Notes: a model not told the origin generated them from the letters alone. A DNA stretch of 64,000 bases from DATKPE01 sp035524335 (GCA_035524335.1 DATKPE010000018.1:1-64000); one strand, 5' to 3'. Shown: positions 33,666 to 41,959, numbered from the stretch's first letter. Numbers and translations: made by a program.

Positions 33666-35234
33666 TTATTTCCTGCGGACCGGCAGGGCACGCATCCGGA
33701 GCCTGACATCGAAGGTATCCTCGAAGAGGCCCTTCTTCAGTTCGACACCCCAGATTTCGAGGTCGAGATTTGCGTGCCGGTGTGCTGTGAGATCGAACCG
33801 GAGGTGCTCTCCGCGGCGGCTGACCCGGACGCCCCCCACGTTCGACCGGTGGGAGCGGTCGAGCCCGTCGGCGATCCTGAGAATTCCGGCCAGTTTTCTA
33901 ACCGTTTCCTGATCGTCTTCCGAAAGGGCGGAAAATCCCTCATGTTTCAGCTTGGGGTGACTTTTCCGGTGGTACCGCGCAACATTCGCGATGATCTCCT
34001 TCTCATCTTCGGTGAACCCCATCAGCTCGGCATTGCGGATGATGTAATAGGTATGGCGGTGGTGCTGATCGTGGGAAACGAAGAGGCCGATTTCATGGAG
34101 CAGGGCCGCGGCCTCGAGGAATTCGCGTTCCCGCCCGCCGAGGTCGTGGAGAGGAGCGGTCTGGTCAAAAATACTGAGGGCGAGTTTCGCGACCTGCCGT
34201 CCGTGCCGGATTTCGTTGTTGAAGGTGGAAGAAAGATTGAGGATGCTGTTGAACCTGATGTTCTTGAGATGGTCGGATTCGTGACCGTTCTGCCGTTTCT
34301 CCATGGTATCGTAGAGGATACCCTCCCGGAGGGCGTATTCCGAGACGCGCATCGATTTCAATCCGAACTCGCGGAACGACTGGCGCAGGATCAGCGCGCC
34401 CGCGGTGATGATATCGGAGCGGGAGGGATCGAGACCCTCGATCGACAGCCGTTCCTCGGGCGTATCCTTCGAGCAGATAAGGTCGACCACCTCTTCCAGC
34501 TCGCCGGCGCCGAACTGTGTGTTGTTCAGCGAGCCGTCGAACGGATCTCCGCGGTATGCCCGGATAATCCGGGCGATATTCTGAATCGTTCCAGAACTGC
34601 CGACTGCGGTGAACGGTTCGTGAAGGGTCGTCTGGCGGACGATGGGGGTCAGCATGCCGCGGATGTAGCGGCGGCATTCGCGAATCGAGCGGGATCCCGT
34701 TTTTCCGTCGGGGAAGAACATGTGGGTCAGGCGGAGCGCGCCGAGCTTGACGCTGTTGGTCGAGATGACGTTCTTTCTCCTCCCGAGGAGATATTCCGTA
34801 CTTCCTCCTCCGATGTCGATGCAGAGGACCTTGCGGGAGAAGACGGGAAGCGCCTGGAGGACGCCGAGATAGATGAGGCGCGATTCCTCGATGCCGGAAG
34901 CGACCTCGATGCGGATCCCCGTTTCGTTCCGGACGCGTCTGAGGAATTCATCCCTGTTCAGGGCTTCGCGGACGGCGCTGGTTGCGAGAGCCCGGACGGG
35001 GGCATCGAACGCCTCCGCGATCCTGCAGAACCGGCGCAGGGCGACGATACCGCGGTCGATCGCCGGCCGGGAAAGATATTTCATGTCTGCCGACCCCGAT
35101 CCGAGACGGACAATTTCCTTTTCCCGGTCGAGGATCCGGAATTGCCGGGTCCGGGGATTCATCCGGGCCACGATGAGGTGGAACGAGTTCGTGCCGACGT
35201 CGATGGCGGCGATGTGTTCAGGCTTCGTCGTCAT
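33666..35234 (-). CDS. ppx: Exopolyphosphatase/pppGpp phosphohydrolase (Ppx/GppA) with HD domain
   Basis: A 522-residue protein. The N-terminal Ppx/GppA actin-like fold shows IAAIDVGTNSFHLIVARM, RALATSAVREALNR, VLCIDIGGGSTEYLLG and AVGSSGTIQNIARI. The C-terminal third is an HD-type domain (AALLHEIGLFVSHDQHHRHTYYII, NVARYHRKSHPK). It hydrolyses terminal phosphate of polyphosphate and/or pppGpp. It is the last gene of an operon with a CHAD protein, SixA and two thymidylate-kinase-like proteins, which favours a polyphosphate role. It overlaps the preceding gene by 17 nt. Confidence 0.94.
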   Translation of the reverse strand: MTTKPEHIAAIDVGTNSFHLIVARMNPRTRQFRILDREKEIVRLGSGSADMKYLSRPAIDRGIVALRRFCRIAEAFDAPVRALATSAVREALNRDEFLRRVRNETGIRIEVASGIEESRLIYLGVLQALPVFSRKVLCIDIGGGSTEYLLGRRKNVISTNSVKLGALRLTHMFFPDGKTGSRSIRECRRYIRGMLTPIVRQTTLHEPFTAVGSSGTIQNIARIIRAYRGDPFDGSLNNTQFGAGELEEVVDLICSKDTPEERLSIEGLDPSRSDIITAGALILRQSFREFGLKSMRVSEYALREGILYDTMEKRQNGHESDHLKNIRFNSILNLSSTFNNEIRHGRQVAKLALSIFDQTAPLHDLGGREREFLEAAALLHEIGLFVSHDQHHRHTYYIIRNAELMGFTEDEKEIIANVARYHRKSHPKLKHEGFSALSEDDQETVRKLAGILRIADGLDRSHRSNVGGVRVSRRGEHLRFDLTAHRHANLDLEIWGVELKKGLFEDTFDVRLRMRALPVRRK

Positions 35235-35967
35235 CGAGATAGCCCAGCATGCCCTGTTTCAGTTCGCGATTGATCTCTTCGAATGTTTTCGCCGCATCGA
35301 CCACCTGAAAATGGAATTCCGGGGTCATCCTGTCGAATTCCTTCAGAATCCGCTTCTGGTACTCGACGAAGCTGTCATAAAAATCATCCCCCAGCCGGAT
35401 GTCCATCCCCGATTCCCAGTAATCCATCCCCTCTCCCGACTGGTCGACCCAGTAGCGCTTATGGAGCGTCTGGCTTGTGATCGCTCTGGGAATCAGGTCT
35501 TCGATGCCGATCCTCATGTAGAAGACGGCGTCGGGAACAAGGGCGAAGCCGAAGACCTTCCGGATCCATGAGCGGTCGGCGCCGCGGATCACCGAGCGCG
35601 CAAAGACGGTGTAAATGTAGCGGTCCGCCAGAACGATAAACCCCGACCGGAGCGCCGGAATGATCTCCTGTTCAAGACGATCGGCAAAATCGGCGGCGTA
35701 GAGGAGACTCAGGGTGTTCATGTTCAGCGTGTGGCCCGACTTCGCCTCCTCGATCGTCTGCCCCATCAGCGGGGAGCGGGTCCATCCTGTCGTCACCACG
35801 CCGCAGCCGCGGACTTCGAGCCATTTCCGGAGCTCCTCGATCTGGGTGCTCCGGCCGACTCCGTCGGTTCCCTCGATGACGATAAGCTTACCCGTCAGGT
35901 CGTCGGTCTTCAGATACGGTATGCCGTGACCGTAGAATGTTTTTTTCTTTTTAAGCGACATAGACAT
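35218..35967 (-). CDS. Thymidylate-kinase-like protein with altered Walker A (K to R)
   Basis: A 249-residue P-loop protein of the thymidylate kinase fold. Its Walker A reads GTDGVGRST: Arg (residue 39, codon at 35851-35853) replaces the invariant Lys. The rest of the fold seems kept (FIVLADRYIYTVFARSVIRG, with the DRY block, and PDAVFYMRI). Normal Tmk is about 210 residues; this one has an N-terminal extension with four consecutive Lys. It is a paralogue of the next gene and overlaps it by 17 nt. The Arg substitution suggests poor or no kinase activity, hence a regulatory or heterodimer role, but some P-loop enzymes tolerate Arg. Confidence 0.85.
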   Translation of the reverse strand: MSMSLKKKKTFYGHGIPYLKTDDLTGKLIVIEGTDGVGRSTQIEELRKWLEVRGCGVVTTGWTRSPLMGQTIEEAKSGHTLNMNTLSLLYAADFADRLEQEIIPALRSGFIVLADRYIYTVFARSVIRGADRSWIRKVFGFALVPDAVFYMRIGIEDLIPRAITSQTLHKRYWVDQSGEGMDYWESGMDIRLGDDFYDSFVEYQKRILKEFDRMTPEFHFQVVDAAKTFEEINRELKQGMLGYLDDDEA

Positions 35968-36664
35968 TTTCCTTCTTGAGGAGGAACGGCGCCGGTTTGT
36001 ACCCTTTCAGCTTTTCCCGGACGATCTCCCGGATCTGCGCCTGCTGTTTCTGGATCGGCATCGTGGCATCGATGGTCAGAAGCCCGTACTCGCCGGAGAT
36101 GGACTCGTACTCTTCGAGTATTTTCGACTGGAAGAGCGAATAGCTTTCCTTCGGATCGTCGCTGAGGCCGAGGTCCATCCCCGCCTCATGAAATTTCAGC
36201 GAGATCCGGCCGTTGAGAATTCTCTCGAGCGACACTTCGATCGGCACTTTGAAGTAGAGTGCGATGTCGGGTTTCACGGCAAACCCGTACAGGTTGCGGA
36301 CCCATTCCGGGTGAACGCCGCGGACGACATCGCGCGCGAAGGCGGTGTAGATATAGCGGTCGGCGCAGACGATCATGCCCGCCTTGAGCGGCGGAATGAT
36401 CAGGTGCATGAGACGGTCGGCGAAATCGGTGGCGTGCAGAACGCTGAACGTCGTCGGGGTCAGGAGATTCTTTTTCTTTCCCCTCCGGATGGTTTCCTTG
36501 ACCAGCGCGGAGGAATTCCATTCCGTATAAAAGACCCGGTATTTCGAGTTCAGCAGCCATTTATGGAGAAGCTGCAGCTGTGTCGATTTTCCGGATCCGT
36601 CGATCCCCTCCACGATAATGAGCTTTCCGGGATAGGGGTGATCGTGCTCGAACTGACGTGCCAT
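35951..36664 (-). CDS. Thymidylate-kinase-like protein with intact P-loop
   Basis: A 237-residue protein with an intact Walker A GIDGSGKST (residues 20-28), the DRY-type block CADRYIYTAFARDVVRG, PDIALYFKVPIEVSLERI and an RISLKFHEAG LID-like part. The DRY block and length differ somewhat from housekeeping Tmk, so dTMP may not be the substrate. It lies 8 nt after sixA and overlaps its paralogue. In the polyphosphate context a nucleotide kinase or phosphotransfer role tied to polyphosphate is an inference only. Confidence 0.88.
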   Translation of the reverse strand: MARQFEHDHPYPGKLIIVEGIDGSGKSTQLQLLHKWLLNSKYRVFYTEWNSSALVKETIRRGKKKNLLTPTTFSVLHATDFADRLMHLIIPPLKAGMIVCADRYIYTAFARDVVRGVHPEWVRNLYGFAVKPDIALYFKVPIEVSLERILNGRISLKFHEAGMDLGLSDDPKESYSLFQSKILEEYESISGEYGLLTIDATMPIQKQQAQIREIVREKLKGYKPAPFLLKKENVYVA

Positions 36665-36672
36665 GGTTGTCC

Positions 36673-37170
36673 TCAGCTGTTGAGTGAACGCAGAATTTTC
36701 GGCGGCAGGTGCCAGAGAATCCTGCCGGGTGCATGCGGCGGAATCGTCCCCGCCTCGATCGCACAGACTGCGCCTTTCTTGAATTCAAAAACGGGCCTCG
36801 TGCTTCCGATGAGAGCGGATGCGAGATACCCGAGGTCCGGCTCGTGACCCACGATCATCAGCGACGAAACGCCTTTCTGCTCGGCAAGCACTTTCATCAG
36901 CCGGTCGAGCGACTCCCCCGGGGCGAGCTCCGGGACGATGACGAGACGGTGTTCCACGCCGAGCGCGGCCGCGACGATGCGCGCCGTCTCCTCCGCCCGC
37001 TTCATCGGGCTGGTCAGGATCACTTCGACCTCGCCGAGAATATCCGCGATGCCCCGTGCGGCGCGAACCATTTTCCTGGTCCCTTCCGGCGTCAGCGGCC
37101 GGTCGTCGTTCGGGTACCCCGCGGTTCCGCGCGGAACGGCGATCCCGTGCCGGAGAAGAATGATCTTCAT
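36673..37170 (-). CDS. sixA: SixA-type phosphohistidine phosphatase
   Basis: A 165-residue histidine phosphatase: MKIILLRHGIA with the catalytic His of the RHG motif, DDRPLTPEGTRKM, ILTSPMKRAEETARI and VGHEPDLGYLASALIG with the second His. This is the compact SixA form, which removes phosphate from phosphohistidine on proteins. It shares a 4-nt overlap with the CHAD gene. SixA and CHAD genes are often neighbours in bacteria. Confidence 0.93.
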   Translation of the reverse strand: MKIILLRHGIAVPRGTAGYPNDDRPLTPEGTRKMVRAARGIADILGEVEVILTSPMKRAEETARIVAAALGVEHRLVIVPELAPGESLDRLMKVLAEQKGVSSLMIVGHEPDLGYLASALIGSTRPVFEFKKGAVCAIEAGTIPPHAPGRILWHLPPKILRSLNS

Positions 37171-38132
37171 CCCTCCGTCCTCCTCTCACCGAACATGGCC
37201 CGGCCGGGTTTCTGCCGTTCCCGGAGGCGCGCATAGCCGGTGCGGAGCTTTTCGAAGGTGCGCGTGCGTTCCTCGCGTTCGAGCGCCGTCAGCGTGGTGA
37301 ATATGTCGACCGGAAGTTTCTGCCCCGCGGCGACGCTCCTGTTGTACCGCGCGATCTGCCTGCGGCTCGACCGGTAGAGCTCGAGCTGGAGATCGATATC
37401 GTTGACCTCCCCGAAGGAGCGGAGGACTTCCTTCAGCTCCTCGAGAAGCACGCCGAACTCCTTCGGCGTGAAGGAGACGCAGACTTCCATCAGATACCTC
37501 AGCCGTTTGCCCTTCAGGCGTGCGGCGTGGAACTGCTTTGTGGCGTTCGGGTGATCGAGAACCGGTGCATACGATTCCAGAAACGAGGAGAACAGGTCCG
37601 GGTACACCCCGGCGGCCGCATCCCGGAAGGGAAGAAGCAGATGCGGCTTCTCCTTTTTTCGCTTCGGGGAACGGACGGAGGCAAGGATCTTCTCCTCTAT
37701 CACCTGGCGGGAGAGTCCCTTCCACTCCCGCTTCATGTTTTTGAAGGACTCCTGCCGCCGGACGTGCATCTGCCCCGCGAGCAGGAGCGCACCGCGCGGG
37801 TCGGGGGCGGTGATGCCTTCGATGCGCATCTCAAGTCGTTCAACGGCGACGTCGGATGCGCGTACCGTGCCGAGCGCGCGATGAAACGCGCGGAGATGGT
37901 CGAGGATCTTCGTGAGCCGCTTCGCATGAAAATGCGCGGGAAAGACCTTTCCGACAGTCTGAATTCTCCGTATGCTGACACGGGCCTGATGCACAGCTTC
38001 CGGATCGCCTGTGCGCATCGCCGCGTCATACTGGGAGAAAAATTCCTGAAGGCGTGCTCTGATGATCTGCTCGAGGGATTGTTGGACCGGCATATCGGGT
38101 TCGAAACCCAGAACCGGCCAGGGCTTTCCCAT
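37167..38132 (-). CDS. CHAD domain protein (polyphosphate-binding)
   Basis: A 321-residue helical protein with the CHAD pattern: AVHQARVSIRRIQTVGKVF near residue 45, then basic helices HAKRLTKILDHLRAFHRALGTVRASDV and FHAARLKGKRLRYLMEVC. The conserved His, Arg and Lys on these helices form the basic surface known to bind inorganic polyphosphate in other CHAD proteins, which localise to polyphosphate granules. It is the first gene of a five-gene operon. An AGGAG site precedes the ATG. Confidence 0.92.
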   Translation of the reverse strand: MGKPWPVLGFEPDMPVQQSLEQIIRARLQEFFSQYDAAMRTGDPEAVHQARVSIRRIQTVGKVFPAHFHAKRLTKILDHLRAFHRALGTVRASDVAVERLEMRIEGITAPDPRGALLLAGQMHVRRQESFKNMKREWKGLSRQVIEEKILASVRSPKRKKEKPHLLLPFRDAAAGVYPDLFSSFLESYAPVLDHPNATKQFHAARLKGKRLRYLMEVCVSFTPKEFGVLLEELKEVLRSFGEVNDIDLQLELYRSSRRQIARYNRSVAAGQKLPVDIFTTLTALEREERTRTFEKLRTGYARLRERQKPGRAMFGERRTEG

Positions 38133-38162
38133 AGGGTGATGACTCCTGTTTCCGTATCAACA

Positions 38163-38191
38163 AATATATATCCGAAAGATATATTTTCCAA
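38163..38191 (-). promoter_or_regulatory. Promoter of the polyphosphate (CHAD-ppx) operon
   Basis: On the minus strand TTGGAA (38191-38186), a 17-nt spacer and TATATT (38168-38163) continue as TG, a full TAnnTTTG match. The transcript would start about 25 nt before the CHAD ATG. Confidence 0.7.
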
Positions 38192-38201
38192 CAGGAAAGA
38201 A

Positions 38202-38218
38202 CGTTAAATAATCGTTAA
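38202..38218 (-). promoter_or_regulatory. Pho-box-like direct repeat upstream of the polyphosphate operon
   Basis: TTAACG occurs twice on the minus strand (38218-38213 and 38207-38202) with an 11-bp period (N5 spacing), 10 nt upstream of the -35. PhoB/PhoP regulators bind direct repeats with this period. It resembles the repeat upstream of the response regulator gene at 40521-40543. Confidence 0.55.
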
Positions 38219-38387
38219 ATCGGTAGATTTTCCCCGTTTCCTCTGCGGAATTCAATCTGCCCGTTTTCGGATTCCATTATCCGTGAACGATGCTGAATCA
38301 TCGTCTGCAGTTGAACTCCATCAAGCGAGTCGGGTATCAACCTTCTCACAGAGAGACGATCGGTACGGAACGGTGTGCAGAATGCTC

Positions 38388-38416
38388 TTGACAGTCCAAA
38401 AAAATTGTGCTATCTT
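38388..38416 (+). promoter_or_regulatory. Consensus promoter upstream of the 38571 gene
   Basis: TTGACA (38388-38393), a 17-nt spacer and TATCTT (38411-38416) continuing TG. It matches both sigma70 spacing and the Bacteroidota TAnnTTTG form. The leader would be about 145 nt. Confidence 0.75.
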
Positions 38417-38570
38417 TGCTATCATTTCTTGCCAGGGATACGGGTCCACAGGCGAATTGGGGGATGAAAATCCGGGTTCGTCTGCAATCATGAAGACATA
38501 GCGGCATCACCCATACCGCCGGCCGGGCTGAGGCTGTGCGGGAATATGTCCGTTCAATTGCGAGGATATC

Positions 38571-39131
38571 ATGACCGATCTCTTCTCACTCCTTCTGCCG
38601 ATCGTCCTTTCGTCGGTTGCCGTCTTTTTCGTCAGCTCGTTCATCCACATGGTCTCGCCATGGCATAAGAACGACTATCCCAGGCTGAAAGATGAGGCGC
38701 GGGTGATGGATGCCCTGCGCCCGTTTGCAATTCCGCCGGGAGACTACATGATTCCGCGTCCGGCCAGCCGCGAAGATCTCAGGTCTCCCGAATATTCCGA
38801 AAAACTGAATAACGGGCCGGTCGTTGTCATGACCATCTGTCCGACCGGTCCCATCGCCATGGGGAAAAATCTGGCGTTCTGGTTCATCTACTCGATGGCG
38901 ATCGGAATATTTTCCGCCTACATCACCGGACGCGCCCTCCCGATCGGAAGCGAATACCTGCAGGTATTCCGGTTCGTGGGAGCCACCGCATTCCTCGGCT
39001 ATTCGGCGGCACTCTGGCAGATGTCGATCTGGTACAACCGGTCATGGAGTACGACCGTGAAGGCGACGATTGACGGCCTGATCTACGCCCTGTCAACGGC
39101 GGGAATATTCGCCTGGCTCTGGCCCCGCTGA
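38571..39131 (+). CDS. Hypothetical four-helix membrane protein
   Basis: A 186-residue protein. There is a transmembrane helix at the N-terminus (LPIVLSSVAVFFVSSFIHMV) and a soluble loop of about 60 residues containing YPRLKDEARVMDALRPFAIPPGDYM. Three more helices follow (FWFIYSMAIGIFSAYITG, FRFVGATAFLGYSAALW, GLIYALSTAGIFAWLW). I do not recognise a function. A strong promoter upstream and a terminator facing it downstream show it is a single-gene unit. The ATG at 38571 has no clear ribosome binding site. Confidence 0.8.
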   Translation: MTDLFSLLLPIVLSSVAVFFVSSFIHMVSPWHKNDYPRLKDEARVMDALRPFAIPPGDYMIPRPASREDLRSPEYSEKLNNGPVVVMTICPTGPIAMGKNLAFWFIYSMAIGIFSAYITGRALPIGSEYLQVFRFVGATAFLGYSAALWQMSIWYNRSWSTTVKATIDGLIYALSTAGIFAWLWPR

Positions 39132-39235
39132 TCGCCTGCTGATCCCCGTTTGTCCTCCGCCGCCGGATTCACACCGGGCGGATTCCCGTCTCCGGACCAT
39201 CCGCTCCGCCCCCGACCGCCGTCTCCCGTTCATGC

Positions 39236-39287
39236 ATATAAAAACCGCTCAGCACCGGTTGTAGGAGGAACCCCGGGCTGAGCGGTT
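39236..39287 (-). terminator. Rho-independent terminator of the 39345 gene
   Basis: An 11-bp perfect stem (39243-39253 with 39277-39287) has a 23-nt loop and, on the minus strand, is followed by five T residues counting the stem end. It lies about 58 nt past the stop of the minus-strand gene and supports that gene as transcribed on this strand. Confidence 0.7.
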
Positions 39288-39344
39288 GTTGCAGATACGG
39301 GAAAAGGATTCTTGATGCAGTGCGGTGAGAACGGGCGTGCCGGG

Positions 39345-39686
39345 CTATTCCGATACGACGTGAAGCCGGGACACGGGATCGGCGGTCATCAGAAGCAGTT
39401 TTTCAACGTCACGCCGGTGCCGGGGGTGCAGAATATCGTAGAAGGTATAGTATACCTGAAATTTCTGCAGATGGAGAAGGACGATTTCGGGAAGATCGGC
39501 CGGCGTACTCCGGCGGAGTGTACTGATCGCGGCGCGGAGGTTTTCGGTCTCCTCCGTAAAAAACGGCTGATGAACCCCGTTGGCAAGACGGATGGCCAGC
39601 TGGAGCAGTCCGGGCTTTTCCGGAACGGTCGTCTCGTCAAAACCAGAATCGAGGGGGGAATATCCGCGGTGATGCAGTTCCATCAT
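39345..39686 (-). CDS. Small hypothetical protein
   Basis: A 113-residue soluble protein, probably all-helical: LLQLAIRLANGVHQPFFTEETENLRAAIS, LPEIVLLHLQKFQVYYTFYDIL. I do not recognise the family. ATG codons at 39686 and 39683 are both possible. The downstream terminator on the same strand and the sensible composition support it against the overlapping plus-strand frame. It follows the response regulator gene by 73 nt and could be cotranscribed with it. Confidence 0.6.
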   Translation of the reverse strand: MMELHHRGYSPLDSGFDETTVPEKPGLLQLAIRLANGVHQPFFTEETENLRAAISTLRRSTPADLPEIVLLHLQKFQVYYTFYDILHPRHRRDVEKLLLMTADPVSRLHVVSE

Positions 39687-39759
39687 AACTGCCCGCAAGA
39701 TACCGCCGCAACATTACCCGGCAATAAAGGGAGGGTTACCGAATCATAAATATTTTTGA

Positions 39760-40470
39760 TCACGTCTTCAGCCGGTATCCCACCCGTTTGAGCGTCTCAA
39801 TGGCATTTCCGTACGCCCCGAGCTTCTGACGGATTTTGGTGATATGGACGTCGAGGCTGCGGTTCGCCGGATCGATGGTGTTCCGCCAGACGGAGCGAAT
39901 GAGCTCCTCCCGGCCCACGATCTGACCCGCGCGGGACGCCAGACAGGCGAGGATCTCAAACTCCTTTTTTGCAAACTGGACCTCGGTTCCGTCGACACGG
40001 ACGGAATAATTCCTGACGTCGATCGTCAGGGGCCCGATGGTGACAGGCTCGTGCGGCATCGGCAGGACGCCGGCATTCGCGTCGGCCAGGCGGAGGGCCG
40101 ATTCGATCCGCGCAAGGAGTCGCTTCACCCGGATCGGTTTGGTGAGATAATCGACCGCGCCGATGCCGAGGCCGGTTATTTCATCCACCTCGGAAGTTTT
40201 TGCCGTCAGAAAGACGATCGGGATGTGCCGGGTCCGCTGGTCCGTTTTGATCCTGCGCGCGACTTCCCACCCGTCCAGACCGGGAAGCATGACGTCGAGA
40301 AGAACGAGATCCGGCAGGTGCCGCACCTCGTCCATCGCTTCATTCCCGTTCACCGCAATGGAAACCCCATAGCCGCTTTTCTCCAGATTGTAGCGGAGGA
40401 GCATGACGATGTCGGGATCATCGTCGACCACCAGGATCGTTCTGGAATCTCCGTTTTTACCTGCTTTCAT
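39760..40470 (-). CDS. OmpR/PhoB-family response regulator
   Basis: A 236-residue two-component regulator. The receiver domain (ILVVDDDPD; phospho-accepting D59 in LVLLDVMLP; switch Thr in VFLTAKT; Lys in YLTKPI) is joined to a winged-helix DNA-binding domain (FAKKEFEILACLASRAGQIVGREELIRSVW, NRSLDVHITKIRQKL, VGYRLKT). It binds direct-repeat DNA after phosphorylation. No sensor kinase gene is adjacent. I choose the ATG at 40470 because a TATGTTTA -10-like element lies just upstream at 40488-40495; an ATG at 40500 would add ten residues. Pho-box-like repeats upstream suggest autoregulation and a PhoB-like role. Confidence 0.93.
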   Translation of the reverse strand: MKAGKNGDSRTILVVDDDPDIVMLLRYNLEKSGYGVSIAVNGNEAMDEVRHLPDLVLLDVMLPGLDGWEVARRIKTDQRTRHIPIVFLTAKTSEVDEITGLGIGAVDYLTKPIRVKRLLARIESALRLADANAGVLPMPHEPVTIGPLTIDVRNYSVRVDGTEVQFAKKEFEILACLASRAGQIVGREELIRSVWRNTIDPANRSLDVHITKIRQKLGAYGNAIETLKRVGYRLKT

Positions 40471-40520
40471 AGGGACGTTTCTCCGCTTAAACATATCCAT
40501 CCGGTGTTACTAAATCCTCA

Positions 40521-40543
40521 ACAACATGTTACGAATATGTTAA
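40521..40543 (-). promoter_or_regulatory. Pho-box-like direct repeat upstream of the response regulator gene
   Basis: On the minus strand TTAACA (40543-40538) and GTAACA (40532-40527) repeat with an 11-bp period. Contiguous 11-mers starting TAACAT agree at eight of eleven positions. TTAACA-N5-TTAACA is the form bound by Bacillus PhoP, and 11-bp periodicity is general for PhoB/OmpR-family sites. Confidence 0.6.
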
Positions 40544-40590
40544 GGATGGACGGAAAGCGACCCTCACGGTAACCGACCTGAACACAGTCA

Positions 40591-40734
40591 TCACGGCGGC
40601 TTCGACTTCAGATTCAGCACGAACAGTGCGGCCCGGTATACGGATCCGGCGACCTCAGCGGAATTCCGGATCAGCATCACGGGTGCACGATATCCGCCCA
40701 CGATCCGGTGGACCAGGGCGGATTCGGTTCGCAT
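40591..40734 (-). CDS. Possible small ORF, or remnant of a longer gene
   Basis: A 47-codon frame from an ATG at 40734 (MRTESALVHRIVGGYRAPVM... to NLKSKPP). The same frame stays open without a start codon back into the 3' end of the glycosyltransferase gene, with sensible residues (YRGRHNPPLSLIAVSF). Codon usage looks like that of neighbouring genes. No ribosome binding site is clear and I do not recognise a family. It could be a small protein, a gene fragment, or chance. Confidence 0.3.
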   Translation of the reverse strand: MRTESALVHRIVGGYRAPVMLIRNSAEVAGSVYRAALFVLNLKSKPP

Positions 40735-40826
40735 GATGACAGTGCGGTTCGGTGGAAAGGAGACGGCAATGAGCGAAAGCGGCGGATTGTGGCGGCCGCG
40801 GTAAATCCTGGAGGAGAAAGATCCTT

Positions 40827-41906
40827 CTAGCGGGAGGTACAGGACCTGAAGACGGCCTCGGTCGATGCGAGCATGGTATCGAAGGAAAATTTCCGGACGA
40901 CCGTCCGCCGGGCATTGTCCCCCAGCCGCTTCCGGAGGCCCGGGTCACCCGCCATGAGCAGAATGGCATCCGCGAGTTTTTCGGGCGAGAGGGGCGGGAC
41001 AAGAATCCCGTCATCGCCGTCGGAGATGATTTCACGCAGACTGCTGACATCCGATGCGATCACCGGTTTGCCGGCCGCCATCGCCTCAACCGCCGAATAG
41101 CCGAATCCTTCCCAGACGGAGGGCATGAGCAGAAAATCGACGGCGGACAATATTTCCGGCACGTCGTCCCGGTAACCGAGAAGGTCGACGCTCTCCTGCA
41201 GGGAATATCTGGCGATAAATTCTTCGATCATCGGGCGGAGATTACCCTCTCCGGCCACGCAGAATTTCACCCGGGCGCCTCCCGCTCTGACCAGACGAAT
41301 CGCCTCCAGGAGGGTGGTGATCCCCTTCTGCGCATCGAGCCGGCCGATGAAACCCGCCACAACTTCGCCGTCCGGCCCGCATTTCCGCGCCCCGCCGGAG
41401 GATGTCATGAACGGACGCATATCGATCCCCTTCCAGATAACCTCCACCCTCTGATCCGCGAGCCAGGGGGCGCTCTCCAGAAGTGTTTTTTTGGTGGCAT
41501 GGGAATTCACGATAATCCCCGCCGCCATATGCCTGAAGAATATTCTGTTGACCAGCGTGTCCTTGATCGGCCTGTCGACTTCCCGGCTGTGCACTACCGG
41601 CACTCCCGCGAAATATCCGGCGACGCATCCGAGACGGAGCTCCTTCTCCATATTCACGCAGATCAGGTCGATCGCTTCGCGACGGATGATGCGATACAGC
41701 CGCAGTATTGCCAGGGGATGAAAATCACCCGAGAGGTTGACGGGATACAGGTCGGGGGTATCGGGGGCACGCATCAGGAATTCCGCTTCGGGCCGGCAGA
41801 CGATGCAGGCGCGGTGTCCCCGGGAGCGGAGGCCCCGGGAAATCTGCGACAACCAGACTTCCCCTCCTCCCCACGATTTTGCCGAGGTGATAAACAGAAT
41901 GTTCAT
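40827..41906 (-). CDS. GT4-type glycosyltransferase
   Basis: A 359-residue GT-B enzyme: MNILFITSAKSWGGGEVWL at the start, VVAGFIGRLDAQKGITTLL in the donor domain, and EX7E region MPSVWEGFGYSAVEAMAAGKPVIAS. It closely follows the standard family 4 pattern, so a retaining sugar transferase is secure. It lies outside the main polysaccharide operon as a single gene; its acceptor is unknown. It may serve lipid-linked glycan or LPS core assembly. Its own promoter was not identified. Confidence 0.92.
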   Translation of the reverse strand: MNILFITSAKSWGGGEVWLSQISRGLRSRGHRACIVCRPEAEFLMRAPDTPDLYPVNLSGDFHPLAILRLYRIIRREAIDLICVNMEKELRLGCVAGYFAGVPVVHSREVDRPIKDTLVNRIFFRHMAAGIIVNSHATKKTLLESAPWLADQRVEVIWKGIDMRPFMTSSGGARKCGPDGEVVAGFIGRLDAQKGITTLLEAIRLVRAGGARVKFCVAGEGNLRPMIEEFIARYSLQESVDLLGYRDDVPEILSAVDFLLMPSVWEGFGYSAVEAMAAGKPVIASDVSSLREIISDGDDGILVPPLSPEKLADAILLMAGDPGLRKRLGDNARRTVVRKFSFDTMLASTEAVFRSCTSR

Positions 41907-41959
41907 GCGGATCCCCGAAAATCCCCGATTACACCCGGGTGACGGTCAATCATCATATA

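Larger units (their letters stand above)
38133..38570. other. Divergent regulatory region between polyphosphate operon and membrane protein gene
   Basis: 438 nt without a supportable gene. It holds a minus-strand promoter with upstream direct repeats for the CHAD operon and a consensus plus-strand promoter for the gene at 38571; all three are listed separately. The plus-strand leader (about 145 nt) shows no riboswitch that I can recognise. Confidence 0.7.
40471..40826. other. Region upstream of the response regulator
   Basis: 356 nt between the regulator and the preceding glycosyltransferase gene. It holds the direct repeats at 40521-40543 and a small open frame at 40591-40734 listed separately. 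No other gene is visible. Confidence 0.6.

Noticed and set aside
39312..39749. A 145-codon plus-strand frame opposite the 113-residue hypothetical gene
   Set aside because: The minus-strand frame has a better composition and its own downstream terminator, so the plus frame is taken as the shadow.
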